Below the pieces are notes generated by a model, which worked only from the letters and a program-made list of their open reading frames with translations, was not told where the DNA came from and did not search any database. Below, in pieces: positions 9,397 to 18,160 of a stretch of DNA of 64,000 nucleotides. The DNA comes from JAJCYX01 sp965243825 (GTDB lineage Bacteria; Chloroflexota; Dehalococcoidia; Lucifugimonadales; Lucifugimonadaceae). Numbering within the stretch: the first letter of the stretch is position 1; each line of letters opens with the position of its first letter. A program made the position numbers and the translations under genes. Where the stretch lies: positions 2,542,001 through 2,606,000 of the forward strand of contig CBDEVT010000001.1 of the NCBI GenBank assembly GCA_965243825.1, given 5' to 3'.

Positions 9397-11709
9397 CTAG
9401 GCAGCCTCGTCGCCGACGCTCGCCGCTTCTGTCTGCGGCTTGTTGGGTAGCCAGAAGTGCATGGTGGTGTGGCTATCAGGAACGCTGGTGACCCCGATCC
9501 TGCCTCCGTGACCCTCAACGATCATCTTGGAGACATACAATCCGATTCCTGTGCCTCGGGCGCTTTTAGAGGCCTCCGACTCAGCGCGGGTGAATCGATC
9601 GAAAATCTGCTTCTGCTGCGATACGGGAATACCCGGTCCTTCGTCTCGAATGTAGACCGAGACGCCATCGCTGGTTGGGCGAGCGAGTAGTCGTATCGGC
9701 GTTCCACTGGGAGAGTACTTCGTAGCGTTGGTGAGCAGATTGCCGACTATCTGACTCACCCTGCTTGGGTCGATCTGAACCTCGATCGGTTTGGTCGGAA
9801 GGATCGCGGTTAATTCGTGTCCGGCCACTTCAGCAATGGGGCCAAATGATTCCATCAGTCCACTGATTAGCGAACCAAACTCCACTTCCTCGTACTGAAG
9901 CTCAAAGCGACCGGAGTCGATGCTGGAGAGGTCTAGCAGATCATTGATGAGAATGTTTAGCCACTCCGAGTTCCGCTGCACGATCGAAATCTGCTTGCGT
10001 TGACGCTCGCTCATCGACTCAGCGTCTCTGTTTAGCAAGTCTGCGAATGCGCGTATGGAGGTGAGGGGTGTGCGTAGTTCGTGCGACATAGTCGCGATGA
10101 AGTTCCCTTTCGCCTCGTTGAGCTTCTGCTGATTTTCAACTTCAGCTTCCGCTCTCTCTGCGCGTAGCTGCTCCTGAGCCAGTCTGAGTTCAGCTTCGTG
10201 AGAGAGAGCTGTATCGATGGCTGGCGAGATATGTCTTGCGAACTCCGAGGCCAGTTCGACCTCCTCTGAGTTGAACGGGCTCTGAGATCGTTCCAGGTGT
10301 ATCCAACCCTGAGGACGATCCACCGCACTCTCCCAAAGTTTCGCCCCAACACAGAATGTTGCGCCGCATGGAGATTCCGTTACGCCTTCAGATCCACACT
10401 TTTCAAGCGTCGGAGTGGTTGTGCCGATCGTCACGATTCGGGCACTGCCATTGGCGAAAACGACCGACTCACTGGAATTATTTTCGGTTTCTTTCGATTC
10501 GTCATTAGGCGACTGAAAACGTTCCGGCGGCATGTAATACGAGATGCGATCGACTGGAACGACTTTGCTTAATTCCGGAGAGATGCTACCGACGAGTGAG
10601 CTCAGATCACCTGCGGCACTGGCCAACCGTGCAACCTCCGCAAGCGCCCTGCGAATCTCGGCTTCACGGGAAAGGGAGCGGATGAGTTGAAAGTGCTCGA
10701 CAGCGCTTGTCAGCAAATTAGCGACGTGCTCAACATTTCTAAGGTGTTCGGCTCGGTACGCATACTCGTTTAGCGAATAAAACTCCATCGTTCCGAGCAA
10801 TTGGCCCTTGTCCATCAACGGCATGATTAAGAGGGAAGGAATCTGCTCCAGAAGCTCCAAGGCTTCGCTGTCGTTGAATATCTCAGGACTTCCTTCATCA
10901 ATGATCATTGGTCCCAGGCGCTCTACGGCCATTGGGATCAGTTGATCTTCTACGACCTTGAAGTGTGGTCCTGCTACCTCTTCCGCGTCCAGGTGGCCGT
11001 ACTTGTATTCGATCTTAAGTACCTGGTTGGCGTGATCGTCAATCCTGAGTAGCGCCGCGTCGATGCCCATTGAACTTCTTGCGAACCCGACCACGGCGTC
11101 ACAGACTCCGTCGAGGCTAGACTCCCTGATCACGGCCTCGGCGACACGTTCGATCGAGGAGGAGATCTGGTCCTCAGCCGCACTTTCGACGCCGGCTAGA
11201 AACAGTGAAATGTAAGGAGAAATGAGCGGTGTGACCTGCTCTAGGGCATCCATAACATCGGCGCTGAACGGTCTTGGTGAGAAGAGTTGGACTGACCCAA
11301 GTGTAGAGTCGTGAAGTTTGATCGGTGCGGCAGCCAAGAAGCTGTGCCTTGCCGATAGTGCTACGGAGAAATCCTCAACACCCCGAAGGCTGGCTTCCTG
11401 TAGCTCTTCGTGTGCGAACAGGAATGGCCCCTTACTGGAGATGATGCTCATGGAAGAGCCATGTGCTGGTCGACGAAGACCGGATGGAAAAAGATCCGTG
11501 AGGTTGCCCTGAGAGAAAATTTCGACGACACGCTCTTCGTCAGGAGTGAGCGCGTTGATCTGCACTGCCTCAGCATGCGTATGCTTACGAAGTAGAGTTC
11601 CAGCTTTTGCAATACCTTCGACCGCTGAATGGCTGCCTATGAGAGCACTGGATACGCGCTGAACCAGATTGTGCACAGGAAGTGATGTCGAATGTTTGTT
11701 TGCGGCCAA
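9397..11709 (-). CDS. GAF-domain sensor histidine kinase (soluble)
   Basis: A 770-residue histidine kinase without transmembrane segments. Repeated GAF-type sensor modules fill about residues 15-510 (for example around SFLAAAPIKLHDSTLGSVQLFS and PSLLIMPLMDKGQLLGTMEF). A short coiled coil (about 505-535) leads into HisKA with the phospho-acceptor His in ATMSHELRTPL, then HATPase_c with N box (NLLTNATKYS), DEGPGIP and GTGIGLYVSKMIVEGHGG. The start is TTG at 11709. No response regulator gene is adjacent on the same strand, so its partner is elsewhere; the LuxR-type regulator at 15,697 more likely serves the kinase beside it. The ligand could be a small molecule, redox state or nucleotide. Confidence 0.9.
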   Translation of the reverse strand: MAANKHSTSLPVHNLVQRVSSALIGSHSAVEGIAKAGTLLRKHTHAEAVQINALTPDEERVVEIFSQGNLTDLFPSGLRRPAHGSSMSIISSKGPFLFAHEELQEASLRGVEDFSVALSARHSFLAAAPIKLHDSTLGSVQLFSPRPFSADVMDALEQVTPLISPYISLFLAGVESAAEDQISSSIERVAEAVIRESSLDGVCDAVVGFARSSMGIDAALLRIDDHANQVLKIEYKYGHLDAEEVAGPHFKVVEDQLIPMAVERLGPMIIDEGSPEIFNDSEALELLEQIPSLLIMPLMDKGQLLGTMEFYSLNEYAYRAEHLRNVEHVANLLTSAVEHFQLIRSLSREAEIRRALAEVARLASAAGDLSSLVGSISPELSKVVPVDRISYYMPPERFQSPNDESKETENNSSESVVFANGSARIVTIGTTTPTLEKCGSEGVTESPCGATFCVGAKLWESAVDRPQGWIHLERSQSPFNSEEVELASEFARHISPAIDTALSHEAELRLAQEQLRAERAEAEVENQQKLNEAKGNFIATMSHELRTPLTSIRAFADLLNRDAESMSERQRKQISIVQRNSEWLNILINDLLDLSSIDSGRFELQYEEVEFGSLISGLMESFGPIAEVAGHELTAILPTKPIEVQIDPSRVSQIVGNLLTNATKYSPSGTPIRLLARPTSDGVSVYIRDEGPGIPVSQQKQIFDRFTRAESEASKSARGTGIGLYVSKMIVEGHGGRIGVTSVPDSHTTMHFWLPNKPQTEAASVGDEAA

Positions 11710-11907
11710 ACCTTGAACTCCGCCGTAGGCGATGGAAAACTAGCTCATACCCTATGACCGATTGATATCTACCGCATTGGGGCTGGCATCACCATCGACT
11801 ATGGAACTCGTGATACTCTTTTGCGCGCTGTAAGTTTGATCAAATAGCTGAAACTGGCTGGGACGTTACCTCGATCTGGCACTTGGAGACCGACATAGAA
11901 TCTGAAT

Positions 11908-11923
11908 AACCGGATATTCGGTT
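11908..11923. promoter_or_regulatory. Inverted repeat upstream of the ComX-like gene (possible operator)
   Basis: AACCG-GATATT-CGGTT, a perfect 5-bp inverted repeat with a 6-bp spacer, 17 bp before the ATG at 11941. Dyads of this size are typical of LuxR/NarL-type regulators such as the one encoded at 15,697. Whether that regulator binds here is inference. No clear sigma-70 -35/-10 pair is visible around it. Confidence 0.35.
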
Positions 11924-11940
11924 GGTCTGGATGCGTGCTG

Positions 11941-12180
11941 ATGATTCATGAATTTGGTGACATAGACCTATTCCATGTGGCGATCTCTCAAGATCGGCTC
12001 GATCCACCTATAGACAAGTACCTCGCCAGTACCGGGATGAGCAAGTCCGAGATTGAAGAGGTTCGAGATCTGTTCAAACAGTTCTGCGCAGCGATCGAGA
12101 ACTCCCAAACACAGCCGCTTCCAGACGTCGCCTCCGGACCTCGATCAGTCTCGCAATTCAAGCAAACGTCCGCTAACTGA
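11941..12180 (+). CDS. Small ComX-like candidate signal peptide precursor
   Basis: A 79-residue ORF directly before the isoprenyl-transferase-like gene: its stop is 8 bp from that gene's start and overlaps its Shine-Dalgarno (TGAGGT), so the two are translationally linked. The segment GMSKSEIEEVRDLFKQF (residues 32-48) follows the spacing of the conserved part of Bacillus ComX (Gly-hydrophobic-x3-Glu-x-Glu-x-Ile/Val-x3-aromatic-x2-aromatic). Unlike ComX it has no tryptophan, the residue ComX isoprenylates; a single Cys49 lies at the end of this segment (CAAI). In-frame GTG at 11935 is an alternative start. Identity as a pheromone precursor is inferred from position and this short pattern; a regulatory small protein is the alternative. 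Confidence 0.55.
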   Translation: MIHEFGDIDLFHVAISQDRLDPPIDKYLASTGMSKSEIEEVRDLFKQFCAAIENSQTQPLPDVASGPRSVSQFKQTSAN

Positions 12181-12188
12181 GGTCAACT

Positions 12189-13205
12189 GTGGTGCAAGAC
12201 CATTACAGCAATGCAGTTGAACTCGTTAAGGACGAGTGTGCGCGGCAGATTGAGTCAGCCGGACTACCATCAGGTCTTAAGGCCGATCTGGAAAAGAGAC
12301 AAATCCTGTTTGGTGAGCACCCTGAAGCTCTCGTTGTTTTGCCTTTGGTGATGTATCGAGCCCTCGGAGGCGCGCAGGCAGAGAAGACCTCTCCGGCGTG
12401 TGCCGCGATGGAGTTTCTGTTGGCAGCGGCTGACGTACTTGATGATGTTCAGGATATGGCGATTCCGACCGCTACCGAGCCGAAAGAAGAGCTTCATACC
12501 CACTACATCAAAGAGATCGAGCTCGTCACAGCACTCCTTTTGTTAGGAGAGCAGGCGATGGTCTCCTTATTTGGCAGACAAATCGCTTCTGATCGAATAA
12601 CTCACGCTTTGGCGATATTCAACACTTTCAAGATGCGATCATTCTCCGGTCAGTATCAAGATGCCCACGGAAAAGTGGGTTTTGGGAGTGGTCTTGAGGC
12701 TTCCGCGAGCATTACGAGCGGTAAGTCCGGTAGCCTGGGCCGATGTGCGGCTGAGATGGGAGCAGCTCTCTACACTTCTGATTCTGAGTTGATTGACCGT
12801 TGCGGCAAGTATGGCGAGCACTTGGCCATAGCACGTCAGTTCCATGACGATGTGGCTAATCTCTGGCCCAGTACCGGCAAACTCGAAGATCTTGAACAGC
12901 TCAAGTTCACGTTGCCGCTCACGTTTGCTCTAAACGAATCGAAAAATGGCGGTCAGCACAATGAGTCAACCCTCGGTGCGTTAGTCAACCTTGACGATCT
13001 GGATGGAACTCCTCGCCCCCAGTGGACTGAGTCGCCCCTCAACGGCCAAGTGAAGAAAGCTCAAGAAGAGATATTCAGTGGCGGGGCCATCCATTTTGCT
13101 CTTCTCCAATCGGTGATTCACTTGGTGCGTGCCCGCACAATCGGCCGTCAGATCGAGACTCTTGCGCCGGAGCAGCGCATGTTAGAGGAACTGGCCTCGA
13201 CATAA
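12189..13205 (+). CDS. Polyprenyl synthetase-family protein, ComQ-like isoprenyl transferase
   Basis: A 338-aa all-alpha trans-prenyltransferase-like protein. The first aspartate-rich motif is DDVQD (residues 85-89); the second site is reduced to QFHDDVANL (Asp220-Asp221), as in ComQ-type enzymes, rather than a full DDxxD. Classical chain-length enzymes of isoprenoid synthesis usually keep two full motifs plus GGKRxR; that basic N-terminal motif is not seen here. It starts at GTG with GAGGT 6 nt upstream, overlapping the stop of the small ORF. Downstream lie a membrane kinase and a LuxR-type regulator, the comQXPA gene set. Predicted role: isoprenylation and processing of the peptide from 11,941. 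A housekeeping polyprenyl diphosphate synthase is less likely. Confidence 0.75.
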   Translation: MVQDHYSNAVELVKDECARQIESAGLPSGLKADLEKRQILFGEHPEALVVLPLVMYRALGGAQAEKTSPACAAMEFLLAAADVLDDVQDMAIPTATEPKEELHTHYIKEIELVTALLLLGEQAMVSLFGRQIASDRITHALAIFNTFKMRSFSGQYQDAHGKVGFGSGLEASASITSGKSGSLGRCAAEMGAALYTSDSELIDRCGKYGEHLAIARQFHDDVANLWPSTGKLEDLEQLKFTLPLTFALNESKNGGQHNESTLGALVNLDDLDGTPRPQWTESPLNGQVKKAQEEIFSGGAIHFALLQSVIHLVRARTIGRQIETLAPEQRMLEELAST

Positions 13206-13341
13206 GAGGCAACACCTAACATCGTCGAGAATCACGCAGTGTGCATTCTGGTGAATGCTCCTATTACATGCTGTGCTTGCATGCTTAATGTGAAAGTGCG
13301 AAGTCCGGTCAAAGAAGTTTCTGCGCGCACGAGCAAACTAG

Positions 13342-15666
13342 ATGCACACACTTGTCAGAGCACGTGTCAGACAAGCCGCTTGGCTTTCTCTATTAGTCGC
13401 CTATATTGCTGCCATCGTTGGCGGCATCATCGGCGTGTCGACACCTGCATCGCCCGGGACGCATCTGGCCATTCAAGATGGCAATCTGGTCATCACGGGG
13501 TTTGATCCGGGCAGCGATGTGTGGATCGATGGTGGGCGCGAAGGTGATGTTGTTGAGTTGATCAATGGCGAACCAGCGCTCGCCGCGTTCAATGCCGGCA
13601 CAGATATCGAAAGTGTCACGATCAGGCCCGCTGGCTCGCTGCCTGGAGAGGAACTTGCCGAGATCGAGATATACGTTCCGGCTACATCGGTGATCGATAT
13701 CACCGTTGGCCTGAACATCATCGCTCTCGCGTTCGCAGTCATTTCAGTGCTGATCTATCTGAGAGCAAAGCGCTCAACGGACACCGTAATGTTCGCTCTG
13801 ATGGCTATGTCTTCGGCAGCTTCACTTGCAATAGGTCCGGCGTCGGTGGTCAACCACCCATGGGCACGATTGGCGATCGGTGCTGCTCTCTATGTTTCTG
13901 CCACAATGTTCCTGGCTTTCTTCCTGAGCTTCACCCGATCACAGTCGGCACGGAATAGCTGGTTTAAGACGTGGCTCCCCGAAATGACTTTGATCGTCTC
14001 CGTGTTCTTCGCTCTGTTGTGGGGACTCACCGCGATCGGTGTTGTGGATCTATTCAATGTCCTCAGGCCTGGGATGTTCCTCATGCTCGGAGTGTCGCTC
14101 CTTGGCGGGATCGGACTACTCGCATACAGGCTGCGTACCGCAGACCGCTCTAACCAAGAGCAGCTTCGTATAGTTACGTTGGGTACTGTGATTGCTCTGA
14201 TTCCATTCATTTGGCTTACGATCATCCCGGTCATCGTCACAGGACAACAGATCGTAAGTGGCGAGATTTCAGTTCTCGGCTTCATCTTGATTCCGGTGGC
14301 GTTCGGCTACGCGATCGCTAAACATGACCTCATGGGAATCAGGCGTCTGTTCCACCGTGGTGCCGCGTACGCAATAATCTCGGCCGCGATCATTATCGTT
14401 TATGGAACCGTCCTGACCGGTCTGAACCTGTTGGCGCCTAACAGCGATGCACTTGGACCGATCCAAGGCGCACTACTCGTTTTGATGTTTGCCGGAGCTC
14501 CGACACTTACTTCTGTTCGCCGCACCGCTCTCCGAATTGTGGACCGAGTCATTTATGAAGGTGCTGTAACGCAGGAAGACCTGGTAAGCGCGATCAGCAC
14601 GGTGTCCGCAAACGAAAGTGATCCTCAGCGCGCACTCGATCGCGCAATCTCTTTCACAGGTCAGGGTTTCGATGTTGAATATGCCGCATTGGTCTCATTC
14701 GAGGGTGACCAGGCGACAGTTGAACACTCCTTCAACAATCCGGACATCGAAGTGACGCGTGCACTTCAGTCGATCACGAAGCAGGAGTCAACGAGAGCCC
14801 GGCGAACCGTACTCCCAGGCACAGACCAGACGGTGCTCCTTTCCACTCTTCGTGAATCAAGACGGGAGCCACGCATCATGGTCCTCGGGCCGAAGGTCAG
14901 CGAAGACATCTTTACCGATGAAGATGTAACTCTGCTCGACACTGTGACTTCCGTAGTTTCGACGGCTCTCACCAGAATTCGCCTGTTGGATGAAGTTCAG
15001 GAGCAAAGTGAGCAGCTCAAAAACATGGGTACGGAGATGCAGAACATTCAGGAGATCGAACGACAGGAAATCTCCGCCTACCTGCATGACGAACCGCTTC
15101 AGAAACTCGCATACGTGAACTCACGAGTACGCGAGATGGAAGTCTCGGACGATCTCAAGAAGCTACTCGACGACGTGGTTAGGGACCTGAGAGGCACATC
15201 GGCGAGTCTCAGTCCAGAGATGCTTCGCAGCCACGGGCTAATGTCTGCTCTCAAATGGATGGTCCAAGAGCAGCAACAACGTGGTCCATTCAAGGTTTTT
15301 CTTGAAGTCGGAGGGGTTCAGGATGACCAGCGGTTCTCTGATGATATGGAGCTGACGATCTATCGGGCTGCACAGGAAGCGCTGAACAATTGCCGCAAGC
15401 ATGCGAATGCCAGATCAGTCTGGGTGAAACTGAACAAGACCGCCTCTCAGCTTGAGCTCGCTGTTGAAGACAATGGCGTCGGTATCAAGTCCACCACGAC
15501 CGACATGGAACAGCGAAGTCCCGATCAGGGTCTGGGTATTCGGGGACTGAAGCAGAGGGTCAACAACCTTGGTGGGACTTTGGAGATTTCACCCCGGCCT
15601 TCCAGGGGGACAGCCTTCATAGTCAAACTGCCGTTGGAGACTGAACAATTAGAGGTGGCCAGCTAA
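13342..15666 (+). CDS. ComP-like polytopic membrane sensor histidine kinase
   Basis: A 774-residue kinase with the same layout as Bacillus ComP. It has one N-terminal helix (about 11-32), an extracytoplasmic PDZ-like segment of about 90 residues containing GREGDVVELINGEPA, then about seven further helices (roughly 120-370), a GAF-like linker (about 415-560), a NarL-type HisKA_3 box with the phospho-acceptor His in AYLHDEPLQKLAY, and HATPase_c (YRAAQEALNNCRKHA, EDNGVGI, GLGIRGLKQRV). The cytoplasmic start of the linker (AFGYAIAKHDLMGIRRLFHR) is like that of ComP. It lies 136 bp after the ComQ-like gene and 30 bp before its presumed regulator. The predicted ligand is the modified peptide encoded upstream. 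Confidence 0.85.
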   Translation: MHTLVRARVRQAAWLSLLVAYIAAIVGGIIGVSTPASPGTHLAIQDGNLVITGFDPGSDVWIDGGREGDVVELINGEPALAAFNAGTDIESVTIRPAGSLPGEELAEIEIYVPATSVIDITVGLNIIALAFAVISVLIYLRAKRSTDTVMFALMAMSSAASLAIGPASVVNHPWARLAIGAALYVSATMFLAFFLSFTRSQSARNSWFKTWLPEMTLIVSVFFALLWGLTAIGVVDLFNVLRPGMFLMLGVSLLGGIGLLAYRLRTADRSNQEQLRIVTLGTVIALIPFIWLTIIPVIVTGQQIVSGEISVLGFILIPVAFGYAIAKHDLMGIRRLFHRGAAYAIISAAIIIVYGTVLTGLNLLAPNSDALGPIQGALLVLMFAGAPTLTSVRRTALRIVDRVIYEGAVTQEDLVSAISTVSANESDPQRALDRAISFTGQGFDVEYAALVSFEGDQATVEHSFNNPDIEVTRALQSITKQESTRARRTVLPGTDQTVLLSTLRESRREPRIMVLGPKVSEDIFTDEDVTLLDTVTSVVSTALTRIRLLDEVQEQSEQLKNMGTEMQNIQEIERQEISAYLHDEPLQKLAYVNSRVREMEVSDDLKKLLDDVVRDLRGTSASLSPEMLRSHGLMSALKWMVQEQQQRGPFKVFLEVGGVQDDQRFSDDMELTIYRAAQEALNNCRKHANARSVWVKLNKTASQLELAVEDNGVGIKSTTTDMEQRSPDQGLGIRGLKQRVNNLGGTLEISPRPSRGTAFIVKLPLETEQLEVAS

Positions 15667-15696
15667 AGCCGGTTGCAGCGGTCCGGTCGGTCATAA

Positions 15697-16383
15697 ATGG
15701 TATTGCGGGAGACAGCTTTGCCAGAGAATGTAGGAAATTTCAGAGTGATGTTGGTCGACGACCACCCAGTCGTTCGACAGGGTATGCGTGGTGCGCTCGA
15801 AAATGCCGGCGGCTTCACGATCGTTGGCGAAGCTGACAATGCCGATGATGCTGTCTCGGCAGTACAGATGCTATCTCCGGACCTCGTGATGCTCGACATA
15901 CGGATCAAGGGTGGTCGTAGCGGCATTGAGGTTGCGAACGAGTTACGCGAAGTTGCCGGATCCAGCATTAAGATCGTCGCACTTACTAATCACGCTCAAG
16001 AACCTTATCTGAAGGCGATGATCGAGGCCGGTGTTGACGGCTATCTCCTTAAGGACACTCCACCTTCAGAGATTGTAGAGTCCATCAAGAAAGTTGTACG
16101 GGGCGAGAACGTGTTCTCTGAGGCGCTTGGAGACATCACTCCCAAGGCCTACATAAGCTCTGAAGCGACCGGAGATCTGTCCTCGACTGAAGCCGAAGTT
16201 CTCCAGATGGTCGCTGATGGATTGACCAATCAGGTAATTGCACAACAGCTTTCGCTCGATCAGAAAGATGTGCAGATGCACCTGGCGCGATCATTCATGA
16301 AGCTCGGTGTGCCTGATCGGGACGCTGCGATCCAGAAAGCTGCTGAAGAGGGCATCATCGTTCTCGACGACCTGAGCGCCTGA
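15697..16383 (+). CDS. LuxR/NarL-type response regulator (ComA-like)
   Basis: A 228-residue two-domain response regulator. Receiver domain: acidic pair in MLVDDHPVVRQG, phospho-acceptor Asp in DLVMLDIRIKGG, Thr in VALTNHAQ and Lys in YLLKDTPP. The C-terminal helix-turn-helix (about 160-215) has LSSTEAEVLQMVADGLTNQVIA, close to the LuxR/NarL consensus, although the recognition-helix tail (QMHLARSFMKLGV) is somewhat divergent from the usual VxxHxxxIxxKL. It starts 30 bp after the kinase stop, so the pair is cotranscribed. It probably binds a dyad such as the one at 11,908 and autoregulates the operon; this is inferred by analogy with ComA. Confidence 0.9.
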   Translation: MVLRETALPENVGNFRVMLVDDHPVVRQGMRGALENAGGFTIVGEADNADDAVSAVQMLSPDLVMLDIRIKGGRSGIEVANELREVAGSSIKIVALTNHAQEPYLKAMIEAGVDGYLLKDTPPSEIVESIKKVVRGENVFSEALGDITPKAYISSEATGDLSSTEAEVLQMVADGLTNQVIAQQLSLDQKDVQMHLARSFMKLGVPDRDAAIQKAAEEGIIVLDDLSA

Positions 16384-16558
16384 TCCTCGAAGATCGACTA
16401 CGCTGCTTTCTGTCATCAGAACACTGAACGTTCGTGCTTTCGGGTACTTCGTTACTATTCGGTGAAGCGGTAGTCCCGCCGCTGGTTTCTTACGTAGACA
16501 CTATTGCACTACTTAGGCAAGCGCGGAAGTTTTCAGTTGTCGCTGATCGTCCATTTGC

Positions 16559-17308
16559 ATGAATCTCCGTTTCAGTTGGGCCGCCATAGTTGTCCTGATA
16601 TTGACTATTGCCGTAATCGGGTTAGGTTGCGTGGCGAACAACGTGGCACCTCAACCGACGGCGACGCCGATCAGAAGTCAGAGTGTTCCAGTTGAGCGAT
16701 CACCTGGTGTGGTTCCTGTGTCGTCGGACGCTGTGCTCTGGGTAACTGCATTGGACGACGTGGTTATCGAATCCAGCGACATCGAAAAGGCCCATCCTGA
16801 TGTACTTGCCGGGCAGGATGTGAGCCTTAGTACAGTTGGCAACGAGGTTCAGGCCGCGGTCAGCGATGATGAGTCTGTCGTAGCTTTACCAGTTCGAACC
16901 TCCAGCGGAAAAGGCGGTGTTGCCTTAGTTCGTGCCGACGGCTACAAAATGGCGTTGCATCTCTACGGTGCAGCCGACATCCCGATCGGATCCATTAAGT
17001 TCATGCCGGAGTTCGGAATTACGTTGTTGAGTCTTGGCGATGAAGTCGCAGGTGGAAAAATTGTCGCGATCAACAACTACGGCATGAAGCTATTTGAACT
17101 CCCTGTGACCGATTTCACAGGAACGCTCAGGTACTCGCCTGACGAATTCCGCTACATGGCGATTGATCGACGGCCGCTGATCAGTGAGATCGAGTTGGTG
17201 CCGTTCGACGAGCCCGGTGATACAGCGCTATTCCGGGCTGACGATGAATCGGAGACTTCAAACGAACTCTATCAGTCGATCGTGACTGCAATCGCCGACT
17301 GGAAATAG
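16559..17308 (+). CDS. Lipoprotein of unknown function
   Basis: A 249-residue protein with a signal peptide (hydrophobic residues 9-25) and lipobox IGLGC, followed by a short Pro/Thr-rich linker, so it should be anchored outside the membrane. The rest is mixed alpha/beta with no recognised motif; repeated short strands (VWVTALDDVVIE, VALVRADGYKMALH) hint at a beta-propeller-like or beta-sandwich fold, but not enough repeats are visible to say. It lies 175 bp after the response regulator gene on the same strand and could be part of, or a target of, that signalling operon. Confidence 0.7.
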   Translation: MNLRFSWAAIVVLILTIAVIGLGCVANNVAPQPTATPIRSQSVPVERSPGVVPVSSDAVLWVTALDDVVIESSDIEKAHPDVLAGQDVSLSTVGNEVQAAVSDDESVVALPVRTSSGKGGVALVRADGYKMALHLYGAADIPIGSIKFMPEFGITLLSLGDEVAGGKIVAINNYGMKLFELPVTDFTGTLRYSPDEFRYMAIDRRPLISEIELVPFDEPGDTALFRADDESETSNELYQSIVTAIADWK

Positions 17309-17377
17309 ACAGGGAATGTTGCATCTTCAGCGTGTGGAAACTATCTAACTGGGTAGTAAGAGAAAGGGAGTCGATTT

Positions 17378-18013
17378 ATGTTCAGCCTGCGTCGTCAGCC
17401 AGCTGGAGTGCCTGACCCAGCAGATTGTCTACCAGGTCGCGAGACGCCAATCGCGACCTCATCAGTCCACTATGTCAACGGTAACCCGATCAAACCACCC
17501 TTCCCGAATGGGCTTGAAACTGTTGTAGTCGGGATGGGCTGCTTCTGGGGGGCTGAGCGCCTGTTCTGGCAGCTTGATGGGGTTTACACGACCGCTGCAG
17601 GCTATTCCGGTGGAACAACCCCGAATCCTACTTACGAAGAGACGTGTACATCTCGAACAGGTCACACAGAAGCAGTACTCGTCGTGTACGACCCGACCAA
17701 GGTGAGTTTCGATGAACTGATGAAGGTCTTCTGGGAGAACCACGATCCCACTCAGTACATGGGCCAGGGCAACGACATTGGCAGCCAATACCGAACGGCG
17801 ATCTACGCTACAAGCAATGAGCAACTGGAATCAGCAAAGGAAAGCCTGACTCGCTACCAGGAGAAGCTAACTGAACAGGGTTTCGGTGAGATTCAGACTG
17901 AGATCGCACCAGCTGGTGAGTTCTACTACGCCGAGGAGTATCACCAGCAGTACCTGGCCAAGAATCCGTTTGGGTACTGTAACCACGGCTTCTGCCAGGT
18001 CGCATACGACTGA
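17378..18013 (+). CDS. msrA: Peptide-methionine (S)-S-oxide reductase
   Basis: Repairs methionine S-sulfoxide in proteins using thioredoxin. The active-site motif GCFWGAE has the catalytic Cys at residue 55. The family segments AAGYSGG, YEETCTSRTGHTEAV, FWENHDPTQ and GSQYRTAIY are all present, and the C-terminal GYCNHGFC supplies resolving cysteines. Length 211 aa is normal, with about 45 extra N-terminal residues that carry no signal peptide, so the enzyme is cytoplasmic. It is monocistronic: gaps of 69 bp upstream and 147 bp downstream. No msrB domain is fused or adjacent. Confidence 0.97.
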   Translation: MFSLRRQPAGVPDPADCLPGRETPIATSSVHYVNGNPIKPPFPNGLETVVVGMGCFWGAERLFWQLDGVYTTAAGYSGGTTPNPTYEETCTSRTGHTEAVLVVYDPTKVSFDELMKVFWENHDPTQYMGQGNDIGSQYRTAIYATSNEQLESAKESLTRYQEKLTEQGFGEIQTEIAPAGEFYYAEEYHQQYLAKNPFGYCNHGFCQVAYD

Positions 18014-18160
18014 TTGCAGTTTCCAGACCGTCGACGAAGCAGTTCACTCGTAGATGTTCACAGTTTCTCTCCTCTACTCTAAACCTGCGAGAGTACGGTC
18101 TGATGCGTCGTTTCGCGCGTAACATCAGAATGCAAATCAACACGCGCTAAGACACGATTC

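Noticed and set aside
12085..12100. CAAI at the Cys of the ComX-like peptide read as a CaaX prenylation box
   Set aside because: CaaX boxes are at the C terminus; this one is internal with 27 residues after it. Only mentioned as the single Cys.
13239..13505. GTG-started 88-aa Cys-rich frame overlapping the ComP-like gene start, considered as an alternative signal peptide
   Set aside because: Most of it lies inside the kinase gene in another frame, with shadow-type composition; the ORF before the ComQ-like gene is better placed and coupled.
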